Assembly: GCF_004919095.1 (NCBI RefSeq) | Contig: NZ_STGJ01000011.1 | Span: 1 to 64,000, forward strand | Source of the DNA: Crenobacter intestini | GTDB lineage: Bacteria; Pseudomonadota; Gammaproteobacteria; Burkholderiales; Chromobacteriaceae | Length of the DNA: 64,000 nt | Reading direction: 5' to 3' | In this document: in pieces, positions 24,635 to 33,219 of the stretch | Layout of the letters: each line of letters starts with the position of its first letter | How positions within the stretch are numbered: position 1 is the stretch's first letter | Position numbers and translations under genes: made by a program | Notes under the pieces: generated by a model | What the model saw: the letters and a program-made list of their open reading frames with translations, nothing else | What the model was told of the DNA's origin: nothing | The model's database searches: none

Positions 24635-26005
24635 TCAAAGACAGTCCCGCCCCCGAGGATGCTCAGGCAGAGGGGGGGCGTCGCCGGCCCTCATCCCAGC
24701 CGGAAGCCGGGGTAGCCGGACTGTGGCACTACATTGCCCGTGTTCGATAGAAAAATCGAAATGTCCGCCCAGTCGGCCGACCAACCTGGCGACCAGATTT
24801 AGGCCCAGCCCGTAACCGCCGCTTTCCTTGCGTACCGGCCGCCCTTCGGCCAGTGCCGCCAGGATAGGGTCTGGCGTGCGCTCCAGCGCCGTCGGGTTGC
24901 CAACCTGTATGGTCAATTGCTGTGGCGCGTGGGACACCGACAGGCGGAGGGTTCCGCCCGCAGTTGAGTATTTCACCGCGTTGGCCAGCAGGTTGGCCAG
25001 TACCCGTTCGAGCAGCAAGGGGTCGGTCGGCCAGCCGAGGCTTGCGTCGACGCCAACGGGAGGTGCGCAGACGAGCCCGCGCAACGCGGCATCCTGCGTT
25101 GTTTGCGCCCACAGTGTCCGGCACAGGGCTGCCACGTCGACCGTTTCCACTCGGGTGGTGAGGTGGCTCTCGGCGGTCATTGCGCCAAAGTCTTGCAACT
25201 GGGTCGCCAGCCGGGCAATTTCTGCGCCCTTGTTGCGCGCTAGCACTAGGAATTCAGCGCGTGACGCCGGCTCATCCTCTCCCTCCGCCAGTTCCAGATA
25301 GAGCAGCAGGCTGGTCAGCGGGCTTCTGAGGTCGTGGGCGAGCGCCGCGCTCATCTGCGCACGCTCGGCGAACAACTCGCCCGAAAGTTCGGCCATCCGG
25401 TTGAAGCTGCGCTCGAGCTCGGCAACCTCGTCCCGTCCGCCTGCCGGTAGCCGGGTCTCGAAGTCGGCGGGCAGGCGGGACAGCGCGTGGCGAACCGCGT
25501 CGAGCCGGCTGATTTGCCGGCGCATGACCCAGAGCAGCAGGGTGACGCCGACACCGGCAGAGAACAGGAACAAGATGGCGAGGGTGCGGTTGTAACGGGC
25601 CAGCGCCCCGGCCATGGCTTCGGTCTGGGCTGGCACGCTCACATGCAGCGTCCCCCACTGATCGGCGGGCAGCCAGCGCATGCGTTTATTGCCATGAGGC
25701 GTCTGGGCGGTGCAGCGTGGTGGTGTGCCGAAGGGCTGGGCACAGACTTGGGTGCCTTCGCCCAGTTCACGTTCGATTTGCCTGCCGAGCGCCAACGCTT
25801 CTTCCTCGTTGCCGATACGACGGGTGGCAACCCGCTCCTCAAGGGTTTGCAGGCGGTGTTGCCAGTTCATGCCGGCTTCGGCCAGTGCCAGGCGTTGGTT
25901 GTCCAGCCAGGGCGTGGCTGCGGCGTAAGCGAGCAGGAAGCTGCCGGTCGCGGCAAGCGCCGCGACCAAGACTAGCAGGATGAATCGGAAGAGCAGTGAA
26001 GACAT
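24635..26005 (-). CDS. Sensor histidine kinase
   Basis: The 456-aa protein has TM1 at about 5-27, a periplasmic loop of about 110 residues with two cysteines, and TM2 at about 141-161. HAMP and HisKA domains follow, with the phosphoacceptor His224 in SAALAHDLRSPLTSLLLYLE, then an ATPase domain with N box LLANLLANAVKYS and G box GYGLGLNLVARLVGRLGG. The D box normally reads DNGPGI but here reads VGNPTALERTPDPI, so the usual Asp is missing. Its start is 4 bp from the response regulator stop (same operon). The signal is unknown. Confidence 0.9.
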   Translation of the reverse strand: MSSLLFRFILLVLVAALAATGSFLLAYAAATPWLDNQRLALAEAGMNWQHRLQTLEERVATRRIGNEEEALALGRQIERELGEGTQVCAQPFGTPPRCTAQTPHGNKRMRWLPADQWGTLHVSVPAQTEAMAGALARYNRTLAILFLFSAGVGVTLLLWVMRRQISRLDAVRHALSRLPADFETRLPAGGRDEVAELERSFNRMAELSGELFAERAQMSAALAHDLRSPLTSLLLYLELAEGEDEPASRAEFLVLARNKGAEIARLATQLQDFGAMTAESHLTTRVETVDVAALCRTLWAQTTQDAALRGLVCAPPVGVDASLGWPTDPLLLERVLANLLANAVKYSTAGGTLRLSVSHAPQQLTIQVGNPTALERTPDPILAALAEGRPVRKESGGYGLGLNLVARLVGRLGGHFDFSIEHGQCSATVRLPRLPAGMRAGDAPPLPEHPRGRDCL

Positions 26006-26009
26006 CGTG

Positions 26010-26690
26010 TTACAGCAGGCGGTAGCCCGCGCCCCAGACCGTACGGATCAGCGAGGTGTCGCCCAACCCGGCAAACTTGTGCCGGATGTTCGAGATATGC
26101 GCCATCACGGTCTTGTCCGCGACCGCCTCGGCCCCCTGCCACGCGTGCCGGTAGATGTCGTCGACGCTGAACACCCGTGATGGTCGCCTGGCCAGCAACT
26201 CGACAATGGCGAACTCGCGGGCGGTCAGCGCGACCGGCTGCCCGCCGACCCACGCCTGCCGGGCCTCAGGGTCGACTTCCAGGTTGCCTGCGCGCAGCCG
26301 TGTTGCCTGCGCGGCGGCCGGGTAGACGCGGTAGCGGCGCAGCTGCGCCGTGATCCGGGCCTCCAGTTCGGCCGCCGAGAAGGGCTTGACCAGATAGTCG
26401 TCGCCGCCGGCCATCAGCGCCTGAACCTTGTCCTGCTCGCCTCCCCGTGCGGACAGGAACAGGATGGGCAACACTTCTCGTTGGCGGACCCGCCGGCACA
26501 CCTCGATCCCGTCCAGGCCCGGCATGTTGATGTCGAGCACGATCAGGTCAAAAGGGTCTGTGCCGGCCAGCGTTTGTAACGCGTCCGCGCCGTCGGCGGC
26601 GCCCACCACCTCGTGGCCCTGCCGGCGCAGCAGGGCGCCCAGTGCGTGGCGGATGTCCGCGTCGTCGTCGACGATGAGTACGCGCGCCAA
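26010..26690 (-). CDS. OmpR-family response regulator
   Basis: The 226-aa protein has receiver domain residues 1-115 with acidic pocket DDD (8-10) and phosphorylation site Asp53 (LIVLDINMPGLDG), and the conserved Lys in YLVKPFSAAEL. The C-terminal winged helix ends IRTVWGAGYRLL, characteristic of OmpR/PhoB regulators. It is between the 88-aa membrane protein (1-bp gap) and the kinase in one transcript. A target may be the divergent secreted protein at 27098. Confidence 0.93.
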   Translation of the reverse strand: MARVLIVDDDADIRHALGALLRRQGHEVVGAADGADALQTLAGTDPFDLIVLDINMPGLDGIEVCRRVRQREVLPILFLSARGGEQDKVQALMAGGDDYLVKPFSAAELEARITAQLRRYRVYPAAAQATRLRAGNLEVDPEARQAWVGGQPVALTAREFAIVELLARRPSRVFSVDDIYRHAWQGAEAVADKTVMAHISNIRHKFAGLGDTSLIRTVWGAGYRLL

Positions 26691-26691
26691 G

Positions 26692-26958
26692 TCAGCCCCT
26701 CCGCCATCTGCCGAACAGTGCGAAACCGGCGATGCCCAGTGCGCAGGCCACTACGGCGAGCGAGCCGTTGAACAGGTTGTAGCCGTTGATGGCCGCCACT
26801 AGCGCTTCTGCGTTGGCGACAGGCGCTTCGGACAGCCGGGCCATCTGTTCAAGGCGGTCGACCAGCCAGGGGTAGCTCAGGCGGTGCAGCAGCAGGAAGC
26901 TTGCACAGCTTGCGACAGTGATGAGAACGAGGCGGCGGGTGAGGTGAAGTAAGGGCAT
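26692..26958 (-). CDS. Small two-helix membrane protein leading the two-component operon
   Basis: This 88-aa protein has hydrophobic segments at about 10-26 and 62-80 joined by a loop of about 35 residues, and a basic RWRRG end. No family recognised. SD AGGAGCTTTTCC precedes the ATG. It ends one base before the response regulator gene, so all three genes are probably one operon. It may be a sensor accessory or the regulated output of the system. Confidence 0.7.
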   Translation of the reverse strand: MPLLHLTRRLVLITVASCASFLLLHRLSYPWLVDRLEQMARLSEAPVANAEALVAAINGYNLFNGSLAVVACALGIAGFALFGRWRRG

Positions 26959-27097
26959 GGAAAAGCTCCTGTGAAAGTGACCATGCCCTGCAGTCTAGGG
27001 CGCAATGTTTGGGAGTTTTCCGGGATGCCCTAGGAAAAAACCCAAACAATTTCACCGAGACTGGGCGGACTTCTTCTTTGCCATCAAGGATTACTCC

Positions 27098-27508
27098 ATG
27101 AACAAAGCCCAGCTGTTCGCCGCGCTGGCGCTGGCCGCCAGTGCCACTATGGCCCACGCGTTCCAGCCGCCGGTGCAGATGCCGATGCTGCCGTCCCCCG
27201 GGCACGATGTACAGTGGGGAGAGCCCGCCCGACCCTATCCGCCGCAGTGGGGGGAGGCGGCCCGCCCGTATCCGCCGCAGCGGCCGGACTGGGACAGCCT
27301 TCAGGATTGGCGTTCGCGAGACAGCCGTTGGTATAACGGCCGTATCGTGCACTTGCGCCAGCGCTATGCAGGAAGCTACCTGTTTGTCGTCCAGTTGCGA
27401 AACGGCGAACATGCCCGATTCGTGCGCACGTACCGCAGCGGATTTGAGGTCGGCGACAAGGTCAAGGTGCGCCAGTACAAGGGGCGCACCCTGATCGAGC
27501 GGCGTTAA
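27098..27508 (+). CDS. Secreted basic protein with proline/tyrosine repeat
   Basis: The 136-aa protein has signal peptide MNKAQLFAALALAASATMAHA, followed by a duplicated WGEPARPYPPQ / WGEAARPYPPQ motif (residues about 46-66). A basic beta-rich C-terminal domain contains LFVVQLRNGEHARFVRTYRSGFEVGDKVKVRQYKGRTLIERR and looks like a small OB or SH3-like barrel. SD AAGGA supports the ATG at 27098 rather than earlier frame extensions. It is divergent from the two-component operon with 139 bp between. Function unknown, with periplasmic location expected. Confidence 0.78.
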   Translation: MNKAQLFAALALAASATMAHAFQPPVQMPMLPSPGHDVQWGEPARPYPPQWGEAARPYPPQRPDWDSLQDWRSRDSRWYNGRIVHLRQRYAGSYLFVVQLRNGEHARFVRTYRSGFEVGDKVKVRQYKGRTLIERR

Positions 27509-27544
27509 GCAGTATCTGGATGGTGCCCGGCCGGCCGCCGTGGG

Positions 27545-28300
27545 CTATTCGTTTTCGGCTTGCCCGGGCAGGCCGTCCTGCCAGCGCTTGCCCGCCCAGT
27601 TGCGCCCGGCGTGGCTGCCGTCGCAGAACGGCTTGTTCTCGGATGCGCCGCAGCGGCACAGGGTGACGCGGTTGCGGATCTCGTAGCCCGTGCCGTCCGC
27701 CGATTCGATGCGGATGCCGCCCTTCACCCACAAGGGCCCCGAGCAATGCGCGGGCGCGTCCTCGATCAGCCCGAGCGCGGGTTCGAGCACGTCTTCCAGC
27801 GGCGTGCCGCTGGCCTTGTCCCACGCCAGCAGGCGCCCGGCCGGGCAATGGTTGGCCTCGTACCTGACGTGGTCGGCCGCGTGCGGTTGCGGCAGGCCGA
27901 CCAGGTTCCAGATCCGCCCCTTGCCGTCGCAGAAGCGGGCGAACGCGCAGTAATCGGGGTTGTCGGTCAGCGCAAGCCTGGGGCCGTCGAAGGTCTCGGC
28001 ACCTTGCAGGATGGGCGCGCGGCTGGCCGTCTCGCTGCCGTCGAAGCCTGCCTGTACATGGCTGCCGTCGCAGAACGGCTTGTTTTTCGACGCGCCGCAG
28101 CGGCACAGCGCGGCGGGCTCGGCGAGCGGGTAGTCGGCGCCCTCGGCGTAGGTCCACGAGTTGCCGTCCTCGTTGTTGCAGATGAATTGCTGCGTAAGCG
28201 GCGGCTGGCCGTACACGAGGTAGGGGCCGTTCTTGAGGACGACAATGCGGTAGCGCGCGTCGGCCGCCTGCGATCCGGGGGAGACTTTTTCCTTGCTCAT
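27545..28300 (-). CDS. Double CDGSH iron-sulfur protein
   Basis: The 251-aa protein contains two CDGSH [2Fe-2S] sites, CRCGASKNKPFCDGSH near residue 67 and CRCGASENKPFCDGSH near residue 217, each with the Cys3-His1 pattern. Between them lies a domain with CAFARFC and HCPAGRL cysteines, resembling the divergent Fer4_19 ferredoxin domain. This architecture is known in bacterial CDGSH proteins of uncertain role in redox or iron storage. It is adjacent to and co-directional with the pirin gene (24 bp). Confidence 0.92.
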   Translation of the reverse strand: MSKEKVSPGSQAADARYRIVVLKNGPYLVYGQPPLTQQFICNNEDGNSWTYAEGADYPLAEPAALCRCGASKNKPFCDGSHVQAGFDGSETASRAPILQGAETFDGPRLALTDNPDYCAFARFCDGKGRIWNLVGLPQPHAADHVRYEANHCPAGRLLAWDKASGTPLEDVLEPALGLIEDAPAHCSGPLWVKGGIRIESADGTGYEIRNRVTLCRCGASENKPFCDGSHAGRNWAGKRWQDGLPGQAENE

Positions 28301-28324
28301 GGCGTGTTTCCTCGTGGCAGGTGC

Positions 28325-29041
28325 TTAGCGCACCGGGTGTTCGTTCGGGCGCAAGTCGAAAACCAGTACCTCTGCCTGCTCGCCGTCGCTGAAGGCGATC
28401 GACGTCTCCTCGCGGACGCGCGCGCCGTCGCCCGCGGCGAAGCGCTCGCCGTTGACCGAGAGCGCGCCGCGGGCGACGTGCACGTAGGCGTAGCGGCCGG
28501 CGACTGCGAGGCTGGCCTGCTCCGCGTCGTCGAAAAGCCCCGCGTACACGCGCACGTCCTGCCATACCGGCAGCGAGCCGTTCGCCTCGTCCGGCGAGAT
28601 GATCAGCCGCAGCCGGCCGCGCCGCTCGGACGCTGGGAAGTGGCGCTGCTGGTAGCGCACCGGCCCGCCGGTGCGGTCCGGTACGATCCAGATCTGCAGG
28701 AAATGCACCGGCTCGCTGGCCGACGCGTTGTACTCGCTGTGGAACACCCCGCCGCCGGCGCTCATCATCTGCACGTCGCCCGGGCGGCACACTTCCTCGT
28801 GGCCGGCCGAATCCTTGTGCGCGAGGCCGCCTTCGAGCACGTAGGAGAAGATTTCCATGTCGCGGTGCGGGTGGCTGCCGAAGCCTTGCCCCGGCTCGAC
28901 GATGTCGTCGTTGATCACCAAGAGGTCGGAGAAGCCGACCTCGCGCGGGTCGTAGTAGTGGCTGAACGAAAAGGTATGGCGCGAATGCAGCCAGCCCAGC
29001 TGCGAGAGGCCGCGCGCGCCGGCGCGTCTGAGTTCGATCAT
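28325..29041 (-). CDS. Pirin family protein
   Basis: The 238-aa bicupin shows the YhhW/pirin pattern GWLHSRHTFSFSHYYDP near residue 18, then GFGSHPHRDMEIFSYVLEGGLAHKDS with metal-binding His residues in cupin 1, and GGGVFHSEYNAS with further ligands. Relatives are quercetinase-like oxygenases or redox-sensing regulators. The ATG at 29041 starts where family members start. The frame remains open upstream without similarity. Probably one transcript with the CDGSH gene downstream. Confidence 0.93.
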   Translation of the reverse strand: MIELRRAGARGLSQLGWLHSRHTFSFSHYYDPREVGFSDLLVINDDIVEPGQGFGSHPHRDMEIFSYVLEGGLAHKDSAGHEEVCRPGDVQMMSAGGGVFHSEYNASASEPVHFLQIWIVPDRTGGPVRYQQRHFPASERRGRLRLIISPDEANGSLPVWQDVRVYAGLFDDAEQASLAVAGRYAYVHVARGALSVNGERFAAGDGARVREETSIAFSDGEQAEVLVFDLRPNEHPVR

Positions 29042-29151
29042 GGGGAAGCTACCTGTTTGCGGGGCGCGGCAAACCAGAAGCGTGCCGCGTGGGGTGGAGG
29101 GACAGGACCTCCAACAGCATGGACGCTGGGCGGGCAAAAACCAAGCGGCAC

Positions 29152-29655
29152 CTAGCCCTGGGTTGCGTCGGCCTCGTCCAGCCAGTAAAGCGGGTTGGGC
29201 AGCGCGGCGAGCAGCGCCGGCAGGTCGGGTGCGGCGAACGCGAAGGTCTGTTCGGGCAGCCCCGGCGTGAACATCAGCGAGCGCAGCGCGACGAGCGCCG
29301 GGTCGACCAGCAGCGGGATATGCGCGGGCAGCGCGAACGGGCAGAGCGCGCCGGGCAGGCAGCCGGTCACGGCCTGCATCTCCTCGTCCGCGCACACCGA
29401 TACGCGCTGGCCGAGCAGGGCCTTCACCCTTTTCGCGTCGAGCCGGCTGTCGCGGTGGGTGAGCAGCAGCGCGTGGCTGCCGTCCTTGCAGCGCAGGAAC
29501 AGGCTCTTGGTCGGCTCGGCGGTCCAGCCAAGCGCCCGGCCGACGCGCGCGTCGGTCTCGTAGTCGAGGATGGGCTCGTGCTGCCACGCTTGGTAGCCGA
29601 CCCGGGTTTCGTTGAACAGCGCGACGCAGCGCGCGTGTATGGCTTGCAGGGTCAT
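29152..29655 (-). CDS. YbaK/ProX-type aminoacyl-tRNA deacylase
   Basis: The 167-aa protein has the YbaK/ProX fold: TKSLFLRCKDGSHALLLTHRDSRLDAKRVKALLG near residues 48-81, and VTGCLPGALCPFALPAHIPLLVD near 95-117, including the conserved GxxPG-type loop (GCLPGA). Members hydrolyse mischarged tRNAs (Ala-tRNAPro or Cys-tRNAPro). The ATG at 29655 follows a family-typical start. The argO stop is 14 bp upstream, so the two may be co-transcribed. Confidence 0.9.
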   Translation of the reverse strand: MTLQAIHARCVALFNETRVGYQAWQHEPILDYETDARVGRALGWTAEPTKSLFLRCKDGSHALLLTHRDSRLDAKRVKALLGQRVSVCADEEMQAVTGCLPGALCPFALPAHIPLLVDPALVALRSLMFTPGLPEQTFAFAAPDLPALLAALPNPLYWLDEADATQG

Positions 29656-29669
29656 GCTGTCTTCCGGGG

Positions 29670-30296
29670 TCAGGATTGCAAGAGGGTGCGTGCGAGCTGG
29701 ATAGCGAGGATCAGCATCAGGGAGCCTACGGCGGCGTCGACGGCGCGCTTGACGCGCGGCCGGCTCAGCGTGGCCGCGTAGCGGGCGGCGCCCAGCGAGA
29801 GCCCGCTGAACCAGCAAAGCGCCGCCAGCGCGCTGCCCAGCGCGAACCACGGCCGCTCGTGCGCGGCCAGCTGGCCGCCGATCGCGCCCAGGATCACCAG
29901 CGTGTCGAGGTAGACATGCGGGTTGAGCAAGGTGACCGCCAGCGTGGCGAGCGCGACGGCGAAGCGGCCGCGGCGGGCTGCACCGCCGGCGCCGGGCGCG
30001 TCGGCCGGCGCGGGACGCCAGGCGTTTTTCAGCGCGAACAGGCCATAAGCGGCGAGGAACAGGCAGCCGGCGGCGGTGACCACCGACAGCAGGGCGGGCG
30101 ACTGGCCCAGCGCGGCGCCGGCGCCGAACACGCCGAGGCTGACCAGCGCGATATCGCAGGCGACGCAGATGGCCGCCACCATCAGGTGGTGGTGGCGGCG
30201 AATGCCTTGTTCGAGGACGAAGGCGTTTTGCGCGCCGATTGGCACGATCATGGCCAGGCTGAGGGTCAGGCCCTGCCAGAGTGGGGTGGTCAGCAT
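29670..30296 (-). CDS. argO: Arginine/lysine exporter
   Basis: The 208-aa LysE-family protein has six hydrophobic segments. The start PLWQGLTLSLAMIVPIGAQNAFVLEQGIRR is almost the standard ArgO N terminus, and LLNPHVYLDTLVILGAIGGQ is the second conserved region. It exports basic amino acids. It is divergent from argP across 100 bp containing an inverted repeat, as in E. coli, where ArgP activates argO in response to arginine and canavanine. Confidence 0.93.
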   Translation of the reverse strand: MLTTPLWQGLTLSLAMIVPIGAQNAFVLEQGIRRHHHLMVAAICVACDIALVSLGVFGAGAALGQSPALLSVVTAAGCLFLAAYGLFALKNAWRPAPADAPGAGGAARRGRFAVALATLAVTLLNPHVYLDTLVILGAIGGQLAAHERPWFALGSALAALCWFSGLSLGAARYAATLSRPRVKRAVDAAVGSLMLILAIQLARTLLQS

Positions 30297-30304
30297 GGTG
30301 GGTG

Positions 30305-30334
30305 TTCCTTATGGGGTGCTTGCAGCATAAGGAA
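30305..30334. promoter_or_regulatory. Probable ArgP site between argO and argP
   Basis: TTCCTTAT and ATAAGGAA form a perfect 8-bp-arm inverted repeat with a 14-base spacer, just upstream of the argO start and overlapping where its promoter should be. LysR-type regulators bind such spaced dyads. Assignment to ArgP rests on position. Confidence 0.5.
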
Positions 30335-30396
30335 TGGTTTGTCTTTAGCAAATCTAATAATCTTAATGAATTATCAGTGTTGCTAATGGTGCGTGC

Positions 30397-31293
30397 ATGC
30401 GCGGACTCGATTACCAGTGGCTCGCGGCGCTCGACGCGGTGGTGTCTTGCGGCGGTTTCGACAAGGGGGCGCAGGCGCTTTGCGTGACGCAGTCGGCCGT
30501 CTCCCAACGCATCAAGCAACTGGAGCGCTGGCTCGCCCAGCCGGTGCTGGTGCGCGCGACGCCGCCGCGGCCGACCGCCGCCGGCCGCCGCCTGCTCGGC
30601 TTTTACCGGCGGGTCCTGCTGCTGGAGCAGGAACTGCTGCCCGGCCTGTCGTCGGACGGGGCCGGCGCGCCGCTGCCGGTGGCCATCGCCACCAACGCCG
30701 ACAGCCTGGCCACCTGGCTGCTGCCGGCGCTCGCGCCGCTGATGCAGGGCGGTCAACTGGTGCTCAACCTGATGGTCGACGACGAGAGCCGTACCCTGAA
30801 CCGGCTGCGTTCGGGCGAGGCGGTGGTCGCCATCAGCAGCGAGCCCGCGCCGATGGCCGGCTGCGTTAGCGACTATCTGGGGCAACTGGACTACCTGTGC
30901 GTGGCGAGCCCCGGCTTTGCCCGCCGCCACTTCCCGCACGGGGTGGACGCAGCGGCGATGGCGCGCGCGCCCGCGGTGGTGTACGACCGGAACGACGCCA
31001 TGCACGCGGGTTTCCTCGCCGCGCACTTCGCGCTGGCCCCGGTCGGCTGGCCGCGCCATGTCGCGCGCTCGTCCGAGGCCTTCGTCAAGCTCGCGGTGCT
31101 GGGCGCCGCCTATTGCCTGGCTCCGGCGCCCATGGTCGGCGGCGAGCTTGCGCGGGGCGAACTGGTCGAGCTGACGCCGGGGCAGGGCGTCAGCCGCGCC
31201 CTGTACTGGCACCGCTGGAGCCTGGAGAGCGGGGTGCTGTCGGCCCTGTCGGACGCGTGCATCCGCCATGCCCGCGGCGTGCTCAGGCAGTGA
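30397..31293 (+). CDS. argP: LysR-type regulator ArgP (IciA)
   Basis: The 298-aa protein starts MRGLDYQWLAALDAVVSCGGFDKGAQALCVTQSAVSQRIKQLE, the ArgP/IciA helix-turn-helix sequence (the DY-x-x-L-x-AL-AV start is distinctive). The effector domain carries ATNADSLATWLLPAL and VYDRNDAMH, seen in ArgP. Together with divergent argO the assignment is firm. It senses lysine and arginine and controls argO. Confidence 0.93.
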   Translation: MRGLDYQWLAALDAVVSCGGFDKGAQALCVTQSAVSQRIKQLERWLAQPVLVRATPPRPTAAGRRLLGFYRRVLLLEQELLPGLSSDGAGAPLPVAIATNADSLATWLLPALAPLMQGGQLVLNLMVDDESRTLNRLRSGEAVVAISSEPAPMAGCVSDYLGQLDYLCVASPGFARRHFPHGVDAAAMARAPAVVYDRNDAMHAGFLAAHFALAPVGWPRHVARSSEAFVKLAVLGAAYCLAPAPMVGGELARGELVELTPGQGVSRALYWHRWSLESGVLSALSDACIRHARGVLRQ

Positions 31294-31428
31294 GCGGGCG
31301 CGTGCGGCTATCGCGCCTGCCTTGAGCCGGCTCGCAGGAGGCCGTACGGCCCGGGGGCAGGTGGATGGCGCACGCCTTTTTCCGGCGAGGCGGCTATACC
31401 GGCAGTATTTGCCGGGCGGAGCCTGACC

Positions 31429-33201
31429 ATGCACCCCTTGCTGACCGAACTTGCCCTGTTGCTGGCGGCCGCGGTGTTCGTGGTGCCGCTGTTTCGCCGG
31501 CTGGGGCTGGGCGCCGTGCTGGGCTATCTCCTGGCCGGCTTGCTGATCGGCCCGTCCCTGCTCGGGCTGGTCGACGACGTCGAGCGGATCGCGGCCTTGT
31601 CCGAGCTGGGCGTCGTGCTGCTTTTGTTCGTGATCGGGCTCGAGCTTGCGCCGGCGCGGCTGTGGGTGATGCGCCGGGCGGTGTTCGGGCTGGGCGGCGC
31701 GCAGGTGCTCAGCGCGGCGCTGCTGTTCGGCGCGATCGCGTGGTGGCTGGCCATCCCGTGGCAGGGCGCGCTGGTGGTCGGCACCGCGCTGGCACTCTCG
31801 TCGACCGCGCTGGTCATCCAGTCGCTCGCCGAGCGCAAGCAACTCTCGAGCGAGGTCGGGCGCGACGCGTTCGCCGTATTGTTGATGCAGGATCTGGCCG
31901 CGATCCCGCTGATGTCGCTGATCCCGGCCCTGGCAGGGCAGGCGGGCGGCTTCGACCCCTGGCACGCGCTGCGGCTGCTGGTGCTGCTGGCCGCCATGTT
32001 GCTGGGCGGGCGCTACCTGATGCGCCCCTTGCTGCGCTACGTCGCGCAGGCAAGGAGCAGCGAGGTGTTTACCGCGTCGGCCTTGCTGGTGGTCACCGCT
32101 GCCGCGCTGCTGGCCGAATGGGCCGGGCTGTCGATGTCGCTGGGAGCATTCCTGGCCGGCGTGCTGTTGTCCGGTTCGGAGTACCGGCACGCGCTGGAGG
32201 CGGACATCAACCCGTTCAAGGGGCTGCTGCTCGGGCTCTTCTTCATGGCGGTGGGGATGGGGGTGCGGCTGGACCTGATCGTCGCCGCGCCGCTGCTGGT
32301 GTTGACCTTGCTCTTGGCCTGGATGGCCGGCAAATACCTGCTGTTGCTGCTGCTCTCGTTCGCCGGCGGCCGGCGCGGGGCGACGCCGTGGCGCTTCGCG
32401 CTGATGATGATGGTCGGCGGCGAGTTCGCCTTCGTCTTGCTCGCTCTAGCGCGCAGCCACCATCTGTTGCACGCGGCGGCCGCCGAATTGCTGACGGTGG
32501 TGGTCACGCTCAGCATGCTGCTCTCGCCGGTGCTGGTGGTGCTGGCCGAGAGGATGGCAGGCCGCCGGCAGGCAGCGCCGGTCGAGGCCGACACCATCGA
32601 CGAGACGTCGCCGGTGCTGATCATCGGCTTTGGCCGGGTCGGCCAGATCGTCGCCCGCCTGTTGCAGGCGCACGGCCTGCCGTTTACCGCGATCGACATC
32701 GACGCCGGCCACATCGAGTTTGTCCGCCGCTTCGGCAACCGCGTCTACTACGGCGACGCCCGCAACGCAGAGCTATTGCGCACCGCCGGTGCGGCCGACG
32801 CCACGCTGATCGTGCTGGCCATCGGCCGGGTCGACGTCTCGCTGGAAGTGGCCCGCCTGATCCGCGACGTCTTCCCCGGACGGCCGGTGCTCGCGCGCGC
32901 GCGCAACCGCCAGCATGTCTACCAGCTCTGGCAGTTGGGGATCGCCCAGGTGTGGCGCGAGACCTTCGCGTCTTCGCTGGAAATGGCGGAAGCGGCCCTG
33001 ACCCGTTGCGGGGTCGCCCCCGAGCGGGCGGCGCGCAACGTCGGGCGTTTTCGCGAACGCGACGAGGCGCTGCTGCACCAGCAGGCCGAACTCTCGCGCG
33101 ACGAGGCGGCGCTCGTGCAGTCAAGCCGGCAGGCGCTCTCCGAGCTCAGGTCGCTGTTCGAGCAGGAGGCGGGCGGCGATGCGCGCGAGCGCAAGCGGTG
33201 A
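31429..33201 (+). CDS. Kef-type monovalent cation:proton antiporter (CPA2) with TrkA-N domain
   Basis: The 590-aa protein has about 12 membrane segments (residues 5-380) with the CPA2 pattern ALSSTALVIQSLAERKQLSSEVGRDAFAVLLMQDLAAIPLM. A cytoplasmic RCK/TrkA-N Rossmann domain starts near residue 392, PVLIIGFGRVGQIVARLL, with VYYGDARNAELLRTAGA. The C-terminal coiled segment is typical of KefB/KefC, which are potassium efflux systems gated by glutathione adducts. SD GGAG. A flavodoxin-fold reductase gene is convergent, ending 18 bp away, and may be a KefF/KefG-like partner. Confidence 0.9.
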   Translation: MHPLLTELALLLAAAVFVVPLFRRLGLGAVLGYLLAGLLIGPSLLGLVDDVERIAALSELGVVLLLFVIGLELAPARLWVMRRAVFGLGGAQVLSAALLFGAIAWWLAIPWQGALVVGTALALSSTALVIQSLAERKQLSSEVGRDAFAVLLMQDLAAIPLMSLIPALAGQAGGFDPWHALRLLVLLAAMLLGGRYLMRPLLRYVAQARSSEVFTASALLVVTAAALLAEWAGLSMSLGAFLAGVLLSGSEYRHALEADINPFKGLLLGLFFMAVGMGVRLDLIVAAPLLVLTLLLAWMAGKYLLLLLLSFAGGRRGATPWRFALMMMVGGEFAFVLLALARSHHLLHAAAAELLTVVVTLSMLLSPVLVVLAERMAGRRQAAPVEADTIDETSPVLIIGFGRVGQIVARLLQAHGLPFTAIDIDAGHIEFVRRFGNRVYYGDARNAELLRTAGAADATLIVLAIGRVDVSLEVARLIRDVFPGRPVLARARNRQHVYQLWQLGIAQVWRETFASSLEMAEAALTRCGVAPERAARNVGRFRERDEALLHQQAELSRDEAALVQSSRQALSELRSLFEQEAGGDARERKR

Positions 33202-33219
33202 GCGCAGTCGGGGCTGCCC

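Noticed and set aside
29152-32190. A 1012-codon minus-strand frame spanning the argO, argP and kef genes
   Set aside because: Only its last 167 codons (29152-29655) encode a recognisable protein (YbaK type). The rest is antisense shadow.
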